Shown here: piece by piece, positions 56,172 to 64,000 of the stretch | Layout: every line of letters begins with the position of its first letter | How positions within the stretch are numbered: the first letter of the stretch is position 1 | Origin: Desulforhopalus sp. IMCC35007 | GTDB taxonomy: Bacteria; Desulfobacterota; Desulfobulbia; Desulfobulbales; Desulfocapsaceae | Direction: 5' to 3' | Length of the DNA: 64,000 bases | NCBI RefSeq assembly: GCF_005116575.1 | Contig: NZ_SWCN01000014.1 | Span: 1-64,000, forward strand | Translations under genes and position numbers: made by a program | Notes under the pieces: generated by a model | The model's input: the letters and a program-made list of their open reading frames with translations, nothing else | Told to the model about the DNA's origin: nothing | Databases searched by the model: none

Positions 56172-56489
56172 TTATTTTTTAGAGCAGATTGAGTCAAGTT
56201 CTTCAGCAATGGGCAGGTAAAGGACAATATCTCTCAGGGTATGTGTCTGGCAGGCAAGACGCCACCCCTCTGCAATTTTCTCTGGCCCAAGACGTAATTT
56301 TTCAGGATCGTTTACCGGGGAGAGTTTATCACCACCCTCAAGAATACGTACTCTACAACAGCCGCACCCAGCCTTGCCACCGCAAACCGTATGAACAGGC
56401 TGCTCAGCGTTAAGAAGAGAGAGAAGAAGACTGCGCCCAGGCAGGGCTTCGACAGTTGCCCCTGTATTATCAATAGTGATCTTAGCCAC
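56172..56489 (-). CDS. [2Fe-2S] ferredoxin
   Basis: 105 residues of the plant-type ferredoxin fold. The ligands are Cys36, Cys42, Cys45 and Cys80 (CGGKAGCGCC, then GWRLACQT), with one additional Cys at 44. No signal peptide. It sits between two chemoreceptor genes on the same strand, 66 bases after the haem-c receptor, but a shared message is uncertain. Its redox partner is unknown. Confidence 0.85.
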   Translation of the reverse strand: MAKITIDNTGATVEALPGRSLLLSLLNAEQPVHTVCGGKAGCGCCRVRILEGGDKLSPVNDPEKLRLGPEKIAEGWRLACQTHTLRDIVLYLPIAEELDSICSKK

Positions 56490-56555
56490 ACTGGATCCTT
56501 TTCAGAAAACGGTCACGCTCTGTACAATCAGAAGCGTGACCCATAGAACAATTTA

Positions 56556-58274
56556 TCAAATAGTAAATTCATTTATTATACTGCGCAGTTCCTTGGCAAG
56601 TTCGCGCAGACGAATCGCATTCTCACTCATTTCATGACTTTCAGCAGCCACCACTGAAGAATTCTTGCTGACCGTATTGATATCGGTTGCAACATTATCT
56701 GCGACGACAGAACTATGACCTACATTTTGGGTAACCTCCTGAATACCAAGAGTTGCCTGGGAGATATTTTCGGCAATTTCACTTGTGGTCTGACTTTGTT
56801 TTGCAACTGCATCAACAATGATCGCCACAGTTTCGTCAACCTCTGAAATGACCGAACTTATCTGTCCGATCTGGCCAATCGTTTCGGTTGTAGAAGTCTG
56901 GATACCTTCAATCTGCATTCGGATTTCGTTGGTTGCATTGGCCGTTTGTTGGGCGAGATCTTTAATTTCATTTGCAACAACAGCAAATCCTTTCCCTGCC
57001 TCGCCCGCTCTTGCCGCTTCTATCGTTGCATTAAGGGCCAGCAGATTGGTCTGTTCCGATATCTCGGTGATGGTTTCAGTAACTCTCCCTATTTTTCCTG
57101 CTGCAAGTCCCAGCTCATCCACCTTCTGAGAGGCGGAGGCCGCCTCTTTCACGGCACTTGAGGTAATCCGTTGCGCATTATCGGTGTTTTTTACAATATT
57201 ATTAATGGTCTCCGCCATTGCCTTGGTTGCTTCCGACACCAATGAAATATTTGTCGAGGCCTCTTCTGTCGCAGCGGCCACCGAAATCATATTTGCACTC
57301 ATCTCTTCTGCAGCTCTGGCAACAGACATAGAACGTGTGTTCATCTCTCCACTGCCACGCTGAAGACTGAGCCCTGATTCACTCATTTCGGCCGATTTCG
57401 TCTCCAGGATATCTGCTGTAACACTGATTTTATTGACGACATGACGCAATTGATCCTTCATATTCTGCAAATCGCCAGAAATACGTCCAAACTCATCATT
57501 GCCAATATCTTCAATCGTACCAGTAAGATCTTTTTCAGCGATTTTTTTAATCTCACCGGAGGACTTTTCTAAAGGTTTAAAAATACTTATCCTGAGTAAA
57601 AACAAGGTGATCACAGAACAGATGGCCAGCACCAAAAGGGTATAACCGGAAAGTGCCATAATAGAATGAGTGACCTTTTTGTTCACTGCATCCAGGGAGC
57701 TGATGATTTCAAAGGCACCATGAATTTCCCCAACCTTCCATCCTTCCAAAGTTCCTCCTGTTGGATCTATCTGCCCCTTCGGGTCGCCATGACAGAACAA
57801 GCACTCCTCTGTCAGTTTGATAGGTTTAAAATACCTGATTTCATCTTTACTTATCACCACTTTGTCTTCGAGGTTATTCTTTTTTATCTCATTTAAGATG
57901 GTCAACTCAAAAGGGGTTGGAGTGTTGCTGGAATTGCGGGGATTAACCTTTGGTACCCTAAAGGTATATCCCGATTTTTGTGCGTTGACAGCGGCTGTTT
58001 GCATAGCCGTTACAATGGGAACCGCTTCGATAACTTTATCAGGAGCTATTTGATCGAATGGCTTGATGATGCCAATTTGCAATTTTTTCGACATTTGATT
58101 GCGCGTGGCCTCTGCCATCAGTACTATTGCTCTGCTCTTATCAATCACAGAATTCTCAGCATTTGTGCGTAGATCCTGAATTCGCAGAACAGCAAATATG
58201 ACGGCAATGACCACTGGCCCAGACAGCGCCAGGATCATCATTTTCCATTTGATTGATATATTTCCAAACCACAT
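56556..58274 (-). CDS. Methyl-accepting chemotaxis protein with c-type haem sensor
   Basis: 572 residues. After one membrane span (about 12-32), the periplasmic domain resembles Tll0287/DUF3365 and holds CLFCH (Cys158, Cys161, His162), a covalent haem-c attachment motif. A second span lies near 205-225, then HAMP and the signalling domain ([21 protein letters not shown]). Such receptors detect redox state or gases through the haem. The sensory ligand is unknown. The [2Fe-2S] ferredoxin follows downstream. Confidence 0.9.
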   Translation of the reverse strand: MWFGNISIKWKMMILALSGPVVIAVIFAVLRIQDLRTNAENSVIDKSRAIVLMAEATRNQMSKKLQIGIIKPFDQIAPDKVIEAVPIVTAMQTAAVNAQKSGYTFRVPKVNPRNSSNTPTPFELTILNEIKKNNLEDKVVISKDEIRYFKPIKLTEECLFCHGDPKGQIDPTGGTLEGWKVGEIHGAFEIISSLDAVNKKVTHSIMALSGYTLLVLAICSVITLFLLRISIFKPLEKSSGEIKKIAEKDLTGTIEDIGNDEFGRISGDLQNMKDQLRHVVNKISVTADILETKSAEMSESGLSLQRGSGEMNTRSMSVARAAEEMSANMISVAAATEEASTNISLVSEATKAMAETINNIVKNTDNAQRITSSAVKEAASASQKVDELGLAAGKIGRVTETITEISEQTNLLALNATIEAARAGEAGKGFAVVANEIKDLAQQTANATNEIRMQIEGIQTSTTETIGQIGQISSVISEVDETVAIIVDAVAKQSQTTSEIAENISQATLGIQEVTQNVGHSSVVADNVATDINTVSKNSSVVAAESHEMSENAIRLRELAKELRSIINEFTI

Positions 58275-58543
58275 AACCCGTTCTCCTCAAATATATTGAT
58301 GATGATAGATCAAATATGAAATCACTTGCTCTATCTAATCACGAATGACAGGAGAAGGTCAAATTTCCAAGAGAAAAAAATCTACTTTTCTCTAAACAAT
58401 AATATGCTGTAAGTCATTATAAAGACAGATATACTACGTTGTAACGCTACTCTGGAAAATTACGGAAAGGAGTGTTAAAAGTGGACAGACATGCGGGTAA
58501 TATCTTCGCCTGCAATGCGCAGACGAAGATATTTGCAAATTTT

Positions 58544-58720
58544 TCAGGACTTCATTTTACATTTTTCGGCGTCTACCATAGAACCACAGGAACGGCATTT
58601 AACAGTTTTACCAAGTTCATCTGAAAAAACTTCCCACTCGTGACCACAATCAGGGCATTTCAGCTTCACTTCTTTAAGACTCTTGTTACTTTCAAAGCCT
58701 GGACAATGAGTATCCGTCAT
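58544..58720 (-). CDS. Small zinc-ribbon protein
   Basis: 58 residues from ATG 58720 with GAGGAGG eight bases ahead; the frame to 58801 lacks a site. Two CxxC pairs, CPDC and CRSC, about 20 residues apart, form a zinc ribbon. Rest is polar and short. No function is assigned; it could bind nucleic acid or a protein partner. It stands alone. Confidence 0.65.
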   Translation of the reverse strand: MTDTHCPGFESNKSLKEVKLKCPDCGHEWEVFSDELGKTVKCRSCGSMVDAEKCKMKS

Positions 58721-58855
58721 AACACGCCTCCTCTTTGATGTTTTATCTGCACAACATTGCCTAACAAAATAATTATAAGACGTAAGTGTAATGTTTGCCA
58801 ACAGGATAATCGAGATAGTCCTGTGAAAGAGGTACTAATTCAAAAATAAAAACCG

Positions 58856-59476
58856 TTAATCAACAATTTTGTGGCACAACAGATCGGCTAACAAAGTGCC
58901 CGTCATTGAGAGACACTCCATATCAAGATAACGAGCCGCAGATAAATGAAATAATATTGAACAGTTTGCTGGAAACAGCTCATCACGGTCGTTGTAGTTC
59001 AAGAGTAGCGGAATTCTGGGAAGGGCATAAAAAAGACAAGAGAGATCATAGACCTCCGAGTCCTGAATCTCCCCGCCTATATTATGGCATCTTTGTCGCA
59101 ACTCCTCAACTCTGCCGGAAAAGGTGCATTCCAAAAGCCGAGTGGTAGTATTGGTGAAATGAGACACAAGGGGGGCCGCATTCTTAAAGTCACGAAACGG
59201 CTGAAGTTTATGAGGGACAGGTCCAGGGTCGAGAGGACAGGTGAGCAGATATTTGCAGATAATGACCTGTACAGGTATAGAGATTTCCTGACCGTCTCCT
59301 CTCTTTAGCTGGCTGTGACTGAAGATATACTCCGAATTATAGACAGGAATAACGAGAGAAGAGTTCCTCCTCTCCAGGCCTAGAATGTCTGCTTTTGCAA
59401 ATACATCTATCTTTTGGATCTGTTGAAGATACCCTTCATATGTCCGGGCAAAAACTTCGGATCGGGGAGGAATCAT
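58856..59476 (-). CDS. DUF3786-like protein
   Basis: 206 residues. The C-terminal part RDELFPANCSILFHLSAARYLDMECL strongly resembles the end of DUF3786 (ISVVLHPLP ... LNIFYDATVHDNL in the gene at 42798), and ICKYLLTCPLDPGPVPHKL resembles its middle. The N-terminal [4Fe-4S] domain of the other copy is missing. The start ATG overlaps the stop of the small gene upstream by 4 bases (ATGA), so translation is coupled. Function unknown; it lies 720 bases downstream of cooS on the same strand. Confidence 0.65.
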   Translation of the reverse strand: MIPPRSEVFARTYEGYLQQIQKIDVFAKADILGLERRNSSLVIPVYNSEYIFSHSQLKRGDGQEISIPVQVIICKYLLTCPLDPGPVPHKLQPFRDFKNAAPLVSHFTNTTTRLLECTFSGRVEELRQRCHNIGGEIQDSEVYDLSCLFYALPRIPLLLNYNDRDELFPANCSILFHLSAARYLDMECLSMTGTLLADLLCHKIVD

Positions 59477-59646
59477 TGCAGAACCTTGAGTTGCTTCAAT
59501 ATATTTTCCCTCTCCTCTTCAAGTTGAAACAGATCAATCATAATTGGTTGTTGAACAGAATGCGCTGGCATGCGCCGTTCTGTCTCTTCAATCTTTTTTT
59601 CCAGCTCTTCTAATATTGCTTTCAATCGTTGTTTTTCAGGGATCAT
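59473..59646 (-). CDS. Small coiled-coil protein
   Basis: 57 residues from ATG 59646 (MIPEKQRLKAILEELEKKI...). The whole protein is predicted helical with heptads (LKAILEELEKKIEETER, then LFQLEEERENILKQLKVL). The stop overlaps the next start (ATGA). It is read between the 155-codon-frame gene and the DUF3786-like gene. A longer frame to 59853 overlaps the upstream gene and is unlikely. Function unknown; perhaps an adaptor for its neighbours. Confidence 0.55.
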   Translation of the reverse strand: MIPEKQRLKAILEELEKKIEETERRMPAHSVQQPIMIDLFQLEEERENILKQLKVLQ

Positions 59647-59674
59647 TGTAAAGTACAGGATCGACAATAACCAT

Positions 59675-60091
59675 TTAGAAACTTGAAAGACATTGCAGTT
59701 CATCCTCGAGCTGGCGTATTTCGGACTCCTTTGCCAGCCTTTTAGCTGATTTATACAAAACTGTCTTGCCGATTTTTGCAGTTCTTGAAAACTGTACAAT
59801 TTCATATCTGTGTTGCCCGTCGAGTAAATCTTCCACCCAGACAACACGCTCAATGTTCAAACCAAAATCATGACAAATATGCTGGGCAAACTTTTCTGGC
59901 TGAGCCGAAATAGATTGCCCGATACCTGTTTTGGAATAGACGCAGACATAAGGTTTGAGCAATTCAACTCTGCCTCTGGAAGACGGTCGCTCATAGATTT
60001 TAACATCATAGGCCCCTCCCGACCAGGCAATGGGATCCCTGCCGTCTCTCTTTATACCATCCCAGCTGTATCTACCGACATAGATGGCCAT
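59675..60091 (-). CDS. Uncharacterised protein downstream of cooS
   Basis: 138 residues from ATG 60091 (MAIYVGRYSWDGIKRDG...); the frame opens at 60142, but a hairpin lies immediately ahead of that ATG, so the later start is preferred. Content is mixed alpha/beta, with a charged C-terminal helix (KSAKRLAKESEIRQLEDEL). I do not recognise the family. It starts about 110 bases after the cooS stop and is followed by the coiled-coil and DUF3786-like genes, so all three may be one transcript. Confidence 0.5.
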   Translation of the reverse strand: MAIYVGRYSWDGIKRDGRDPIAWSGGAYDVKIYERPSSRGRVELLKPYVCVYSKTGIGQSISAQPEKFAQHICHDFGLNIERVVWVEDLLDGQHRYEIVQFSRTAKIGKTVLYKSAKRLAKESEIRQLEDELQCLSSF

Positions 60092-60145
60092 ATCAGCAAG
60101 CAAAAGACAATGAGACATAATAACTATCCATATGCTATTCATATT

Positions 60146-60172
60146 GCAGAAAGGAGCAATGCTCCTTTCTGC
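60146..60172 (-). terminator. Hairpin after cooS
   Basis: GCAGAAAGGAGC (60146-60157) pairs perfectly with GCTCCTTTCTGC (60161-60172) around a 3-base loop, about 30 bases after the cooS stop. There is no T-run on the minus strand, so it may be a processing or stability hairpin and may allow reading into the next gene. Confidence 0.5.
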
Positions 60173-60199
60173 ATTACGATTTTATACTACAAAAGAAGT

Positions 60200-62161
60200 T
60201 TACGCCGTAGCATCAAGAGAACGTCGATCGGCCATATCCGTCAACACCCTTTCTCTGGACTTATCTATACCAAGTGCAGCTCTTTTCTTATCAATATGAG
60301 CAATCAATAAACGCGCCATTTCTTTTGGATCACTGGCAAAACCCCATTTACCAAACCCTAAGTTTTCCAGATCTTCAAATAGGTGCTTTTCAAAGCGGGT
60401 TCCTTTGGTCATTGGAAAGGTGTGACCAAAAACAACATACACACCCGATGCCACAAAATATTGACCGATAGCTATGGCTTTCTCACTCATCCACTCAGGT
60501 GCACAGCCCACGGCAGGGAGATCAGCTATACAATCCCCAAGACCACCAACTTTCACCATTTCAGCGGCAGCTATAAGAATTCGACTATTATCTACGCAGG
60601 AACCAAGACCAAGAACTGGTGGCATGCCCACGGTTTCGCAAACTTCAGCAAGGCCCGGGCCAGCAAGGGCTGCCGCGCCAGGACCAGTCAGACCAGCCTT
60701 GGCCAACGCCATCTGGGAGCAACCTGTTTGCAGTACAAGTACATCATTTTTAATGAGTTCCTTGACCAGTTCCACATGAGAATAATCCTGCTTGGAACGG
60801 GGGTTGGTACATCCAACAATTCCCGCTACCCCGCGTATTCTACCATTGATAATATTATCGTTGAGGGGTTTATAACTTCCTCTGAATGAACCTCCCAGCA
60901 TGTAATTAATATATTCATAGGAGAAGCCATGTACACCCTTTGCAGTAATCTGAGGAATCTGTACAGGCTTTTTCCTGTTTTTGAACCTGGTAATAGCTTT
61001 AATTACTATTTCATCTGTACATGATCTTGGATCATTTTCTTCAAGATGAATATGAATTGCCCCTTCAATTTTAGCTCGATAATTTGTAGTTATGAACGGA
61101 GTCTCATAAAAATCTGCAACTTTTTTCAATCCCTGTTTAATACATTGAATATCCACAGTCATACAATCGACTGCTCCGGTGACAAGAACAGCCTCGGTGC
61201 TTGAAAAATTTCCAGCATGGGGTAATCCGTGACGAGACATGGCTTCCAGCCCTGAACAGCACATCCCTACAAGATTAATACCAGATGCCCCAGCGGCTTT
61301 TGCCGCATCTACAAGTACGGGGTCCGCGGCTGACACAACAATAGATTCCAGCAAATTAGGCTCATGTCCGTGAATAATGATGTTAACCTTGTCTTTTTGC
61401 AAAACCCCCATATCGACTTCAACTTCCACTGGAGATGGTGTTCCAAACAGGATATCTGAAATATCAGTGGAGACCATTGACCCGCCCCAACCGTCGGCCA
61501 GAGCTGTCCTAGAAATCTGTTTGGTGATATTTTCGTAGTCCTGATCTACACCCATTGCTGTACGATGCATCATCTCCATGATTTCCCGCATAGCCCCGCG
61601 TGGCACAACACCGGCAGCTCGCCAGTGCTCAAGCGTTTGGCGTGGTACCCGTTTCATCATTGGAATTTCACCATCAACCTGGGTATAGGTTAGTTCCAGT
61701 TCATGGTACAGATCCATCGCTACATCTTTAAGTTCCCTGCCTTCAGTGGCAATCTCCAAAGACTCGGCAATCTCCACCAGTTTTATGGGATCTTTAATTG
61801 AATACTCTTTCGTCTTTCCTTGAATGACATCGCGAAACAGTTCCAGCATTGCCATACCATGATCAGTATGTGCAGCGGTCCCCGCAGCAACCATACGCCC
61901 GAAATTTCTGGCAACAATGGTATCAACAGTGGCTCCGCATACCCCGACCCTGTCGTAAGGGCTATTCACATTCATACGACAAGGCCCCATGGCGCAATGC
62001 TTGCAACATGCTGCCTGTTCACCTATTGGGCACGCCTTCATAGAGTTGGCACGATCAAAGAATAACTCCACGCCATCTTGTCTTGCCTTGGTAATCATCT
62101 GAGCTGTGCTTTCACAGGTTGTGATATCCTCTACCTTAATGAGCTCGAGTGGTTTTGCCAT
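60200..62161 (-). CDS. cooS: Carbon monoxide dehydrogenase, catalytic subunit
   Basis: CooS oxidises CO to CO2 or, in reverse, reduces CO2 to CO, at a Ni-4Fe-4S C-cluster. 653 residues from ATG 62161, which has TTGGAGGAACC ahead; the frame to 62287 has no site. Cluster ligands: Cys44, Cys52, Cys53, Cys56, Cys61 and Cys75 (CPIGEQAACCKHCAMGPC, VGVC). C-cluster and active-site residues are in CCSGLEAMSRHGLPHAG, QTGCSQMALAK, and GCAPEWMSEKA. Whether it works alone or with acetyl-CoA synthase cannot be told, as acsB is not in the window. cooC lies upstream on the same strand, about 310 bases away. Confidence 0.96.
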   Translation of the reverse strand: MAKPLELIKVEDITTCESTAQMITKARQDGVELFFDRANSMKACPIGEQAACCKHCAMGPCRMNVNSPYDRVGVCGATVDTIVARNFGRMVAAGTAAHTDHGMAMLELFRDVIQGKTKEYSIKDPIKLVEIAESLEIATEGRELKDVAMDLYHELELTYTQVDGEIPMMKRVPRQTLEHWRAAGVVPRGAMREIMEMMHRTAMGVDQDYENITKQISRTALADGWGGSMVSTDISDILFGTPSPVEVEVDMGVLQKDKVNIIIHGHEPNLLESIVVSAADPVLVDAAKAAGASGINLVGMCCSGLEAMSRHGLPHAGNFSSTEAVLVTGAVDCMTVDIQCIKQGLKKVADFYETPFITTNYRAKIEGAIHIHLEENDPRSCTDEIVIKAITRFKNRKKPVQIPQITAKGVHGFSYEYINYMLGGSFRGSYKPLNDNIINGRIRGVAGIVGCTNPRSKQDYSHVELVKELIKNDVLVLQTGCSQMALAKAGLTGPGAAALAGPGLAEVCETVGMPPVLGLGSCVDNSRILIAAAEMVKVGGLGDCIADLPAVGCAPEWMSEKAIAIGQYFVASGVYVVFGHTFPMTKGTRFEKHLFEDLENLGFGKWGFASDPKEMARLLIAHIDKKRAALGIDKSRERVLTDMADRRSLDATA

Positions 62162-62473
62162 GGTTCCTCCAAAGAGAGCAATTATTTGAATTGAAAAGAA
62201 GAGGTGTATGTCTTTTTGTGAATCAAAAGATGAACCACCACAAAATGACAAGCCCTCACACGATAAAAGAATAATAAACAACCTCAACAGGGAAAGAGAA
62301 ACATTCTCTTTTGAGATTAATTCCTATTTATTCACAATGCCACTACAATGTGTCATTGTCAAGTGGTTATTGTCTGAAAATTACACTAACTTAAGAGGAT
62401 AGAAGTTGAAGAAAAAAAGCTAAAAAGAAGCAGCCCGCACAGATTTCATGATCTATGCGAGCAGGTTATGGAA
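62162..62473. other. Spacer between cooC and cooS
   Basis: 312 bases upstream of cooS. A+T-rich and likely to hold the cooS promoter, but I could not assign boxes. No RNA gene seen. Confidence 0.4.
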
Positions 62474-63253
62474 TTACTTATTGAGGTTTTCCAACTGTTT
62501 GACAATTGCAAAGAGTTCTTTGGGAGCGTCGTTTATATCTTCAAAAGGACGTCGTCCTTCGCGATCCGAGGCAACAACCTCAGGATGCTCTGGCAGAAAA
62601 CCTAATATTTCAAAGTCTGGAAGTGTCTTTCTGATAAGCTCTTCATCTTCCGGGCCTTTCACCCTGTTACCAAGGACGAGAACTTTCTGGATACCGATAT
62701 CTTTCCCAAGCTTTCTGATTTTTTCTGCGGCAACTCTACTGCGAGCCCCGGGATTTACCACAATGATCAGTGCATCAACGGACCCGGAAGTTGCCCGGCC
62801 GAGATGCTCCACCCCTGCCTCCATATCCATGACCACAATGTCATCACGAAAAAGAACAAGATGGTTCATCAGTGCTTTAAGAATGGTGCTCTCCGGACAG
62901 ATACAGCCAGAACCACCACTTTGCACTGTTCCCATGACAAGGAGTCGAACATTGTCTCTTGTGAGAGAAAAACGATCTGGAATATCATCGACTTTTGGAT
63001 TAAGGCTAAAAAAACCACCCATTGTCCCAGCCTTGGCCCCGGTTCTCTCTTCAATCAGTTCGGTGAGCCCAGAAATCGGAACAATGGGCTCTTCTTCTGA
63101 AATACCAAGTCCTGCGGCGAGGTTGGCAACAGGATCTGCATCAATTGCAATAACCTTATTCTTTTCATTTGCAGCTAAACAACGAGCAATTAATGAGGTG
63201 ACCGTCGTCTTCCCAACACCTCCTTTACCGCCAATAGCAATTTTCAGACTCAC
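62474..63253 (-). CDS. cooC: CooC nickel-insertion ATPase
   Basis: 259 residues, a MinD/NifH-like ATPase that matures the nickel site of CO dehydrogenase. Deviant Walker A GGKGGVGKTT is at 8-17. The nickel/zinc-binding CxC is GCIC (Cys117, Cys119), typical for CooC dimers. VVMDMEAGVEHLGR is the switch region. It lies just upstream of cooS on the same strand; the small gene at 63329 and acsE lie upstream. Confidence 0.95.
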   Translation of the reverse strand: MSLKIAIGGKGGVGKTTVTSLIARCLAANEKNKVIAIDADPVANLAAGLGISEEEPIVPISGLTELIEERTGAKAGTMGGFFSLNPKVDDIPDRFSLTRDNVRLLVMGTVQSGGSGCICPESTILKALMNHLVLFRDDIVVMDMEAGVEHLGRATSGSVDALIIVVNPGARSRVAAEKIRKLGKDIGIQKVLVLGNRVKGPEDEELIRKTLPDFEILGFLPEHPEVVASDREGRRPFEDINDAPKELFAIVKQLENLNK

Positions 63254-63328
63254 GTTATTCAGTCTCCTTTAACTGGAACATCTTTATCATCAACAAAAGC
63301 ATCTTTTTCAAGGGTATCACAGCATGTA

Positions 63329-63613
63329 CTACTCGGTGATAATTTTGCCGTCACTGTCTACAAGAGTAACCACAAATCCATGTTTTGCAGCGGCTTCATT
63401 AATTTCTTCGATATGAACCGCCTGACATTCGTGTTTTACACCTTTTTTTCTTGGAAGCTCAAGAAAGCAGTCATTCGCCACATCTCTTGACCTGAATACA
63501 GGAATAAAATTAATATCCTTTTCTTCGTTATACAATCCAAAATATGTCTCGCCCGGACCCGGATCGCAGACAAAAACATAGACCCACTCATCTGAGTTTT
63601 TAATATCTTCCAT
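63329..63613 (-). CDS. Uncharacterised 94-residue protein in the CODH cluster
   Basis: I do not recognise the family. The protein is acidic and beta-rich (YVFVCDPGPGETYFGLYNEE, VKHECQAVHIEEI). It has two Cys before the middle and one after. It lies between acsE and cooC on the same strand, 75 bases ahead of cooC, so it may be read with the CO dehydrogenase genes. Start ATG 63613 has a weak site (GGTTAAACC). A role in CODH or methyltransfer is only suggested by location. Confidence 0.65.
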   Translation of the reverse strand: MEDIKNSDEWVYVFVCDPGPGETYFGLYNEEKDINFIPVFRSRDVANDCFLELPRKKGVKHECQAVHIEEINEAAAKHGFVVTLVDSDGKIITE

Positions 63614-63671
63614 GGTTTAACCCTGTTGTTGTAAACTACTATTTGCAAAAGTGTCTGGCAGAAAATACGAC

Positions 63672-63710
63672 AAAAAAAGCCTCACCCTGATTCAGGATGA
63701 GGCTTTTTTT
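63672..63710. terminator. Bidirectional terminator after acsE
   Basis: AAAAAAAGCCTCA (63672-63684) pairs with TGAGGCTTTTTTT (63698-63710), with an inner CCTG/CAGG pairing. On the minus strand it follows the acsE stop and precedes the small gene at 63613, so the two need not be one message. Confidence 0.9.
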
Positions 63711-63726
63711 AAAAACCATCAAAAAA

Positions 63727-64000
63727 TTAAATTTCCAGATAGGAATCAGAAAAAAGATTCTCGCCGGTAATAACCTTAACGGTCTTGACGTAATCACCTA
63801 GCTCCTTGGAAAGAGTAGAAATATCAGGTGCATTGCCGTCCATGGTCTGATGAACAACCTCAACGATGTCTGGTCTTTTTCCTTTTGCAACAGCCGTGAG
63901 GTTGGTGTCAAGAGGATCAGAGATAACTGACTTCATTCCATGTCTCTCAAGCATGATCATGTAGGTCGTGTTGAGGATGGGACGAAGATGAACAGGAGGA
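63727..64000 (-). CDS. acsE: Methyltetrahydrofolate:corrinoid methyltransferase, C-terminal part
   Basis: The gene enters from beyond the right edge; 91 residues are in the window, with the frame open to the last base. The end reads PPVHLRPILNTTYMIMLERHG and KSVISDPLDTNLT, the usual C-terminus of AcsE/MetH-type pterin-binding barrels. AcsE moves the methyl group of methyl-THF onto the corrinoid iron-sulfur protein, linking MetF to acetyl-CoA synthase. It ends at a bidirectional terminator. An ATG at 63960 is internal, not a start. Confidence 0.88.
   Translation of the reverse strand, partial: PPVHLRPILNTTYMIMLERHGMKSVISDPLDTNLTAVAKGKRPDIVEVVHQTMDGNAPDISTLSKELGDYVKTVKVITGENLFSDSYLEI

Overview
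The window looks like chromosomal DNA of a strictly anaerobic, selenocysteine-using sulfate-reducer-type bacterium, most likely Desulfobacterota (Desulfobulbales-like). This is inferred from gene content: Wood-Ljungdahl enzymes, HdrA/MvhD electron-transfer proteins, rubredoxin, rubrerythrin, cytidylate-kinase-like, DUF3786 and DUF166 proteins. No dsr or apr gene is present to prove sulfate respiration, and no mobile element or CRISPR array was seen.

1-430: the 3' end of a 5S rRNA with its terminator, then a second, degenerate 5S-like copy broken by a duplicated 34-bp insert and ending in an almost identical terminator. 495-8840: housekeeping genes: apt and mtnP (purine and methylthioadenosine salvage), a U32 peptidase-family RNA hydroxylation-type protein, then mnmA-mtaB-cinA and recA. 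9089-12663: an FAD dehydrogenase, a rubredoxin with a shortened first knuckle, a 2-Cys peroxiredoxin and a Tat-exported dienelactone hydrolase.

13058-18050: an electrophile-defence unit. A NemR-like regulator and two copies of one operator dyad flank a set with CurA-like reductase, Hsp31/DJ-1-type glyoxalase, YqhD-like aldehyde reductase and an old-yellow-enzyme reductase. 18422-31400: mixed genes: cytidylate-kinase-like protein, Pat-type acyl-CoA synthetase/acetyltransferase, alpha/beta hydrolase, asd, HD-GYP pair, AEC transporter and a degenerate AMP-binding protein.

31933-64000: the main block, one-carbon and CO/CO2 metabolism. fhs and folD (+) face a minus-strand operon hdrA-mvhD-metV-metF-cooT-cooJ. 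The mvhD frame is interrupted by an in-frame TGA best read as selenocysteine. Further on lie the nuoE-nuoF-fdhA operon of an NAD-linked formate dehydrogenase (fdhA has the classical Sec TGA), 5-formyl-THF cyclo-ligase, carbon monoxide dehydrogenase cooS, cooC and the C-terminus of acsE, which runs off the right edge. Between them sit sensors (REC-PAS histidine kinase; two chemoreceptors, one with a haem-c motif), an Asp-ligated-type ferredoxin with rubrerythrin, and DUF3786 proteins.

Together the genes would interconvert CO2/formate, methyl-THF and CO, with NAD(H), ferredoxin and HdrA/MvhD as electron carriers, and with nickel supplied by CooC, CooT and CooJ. acsB, acsC and acsD are not in the window and may lie beyond the right edge.
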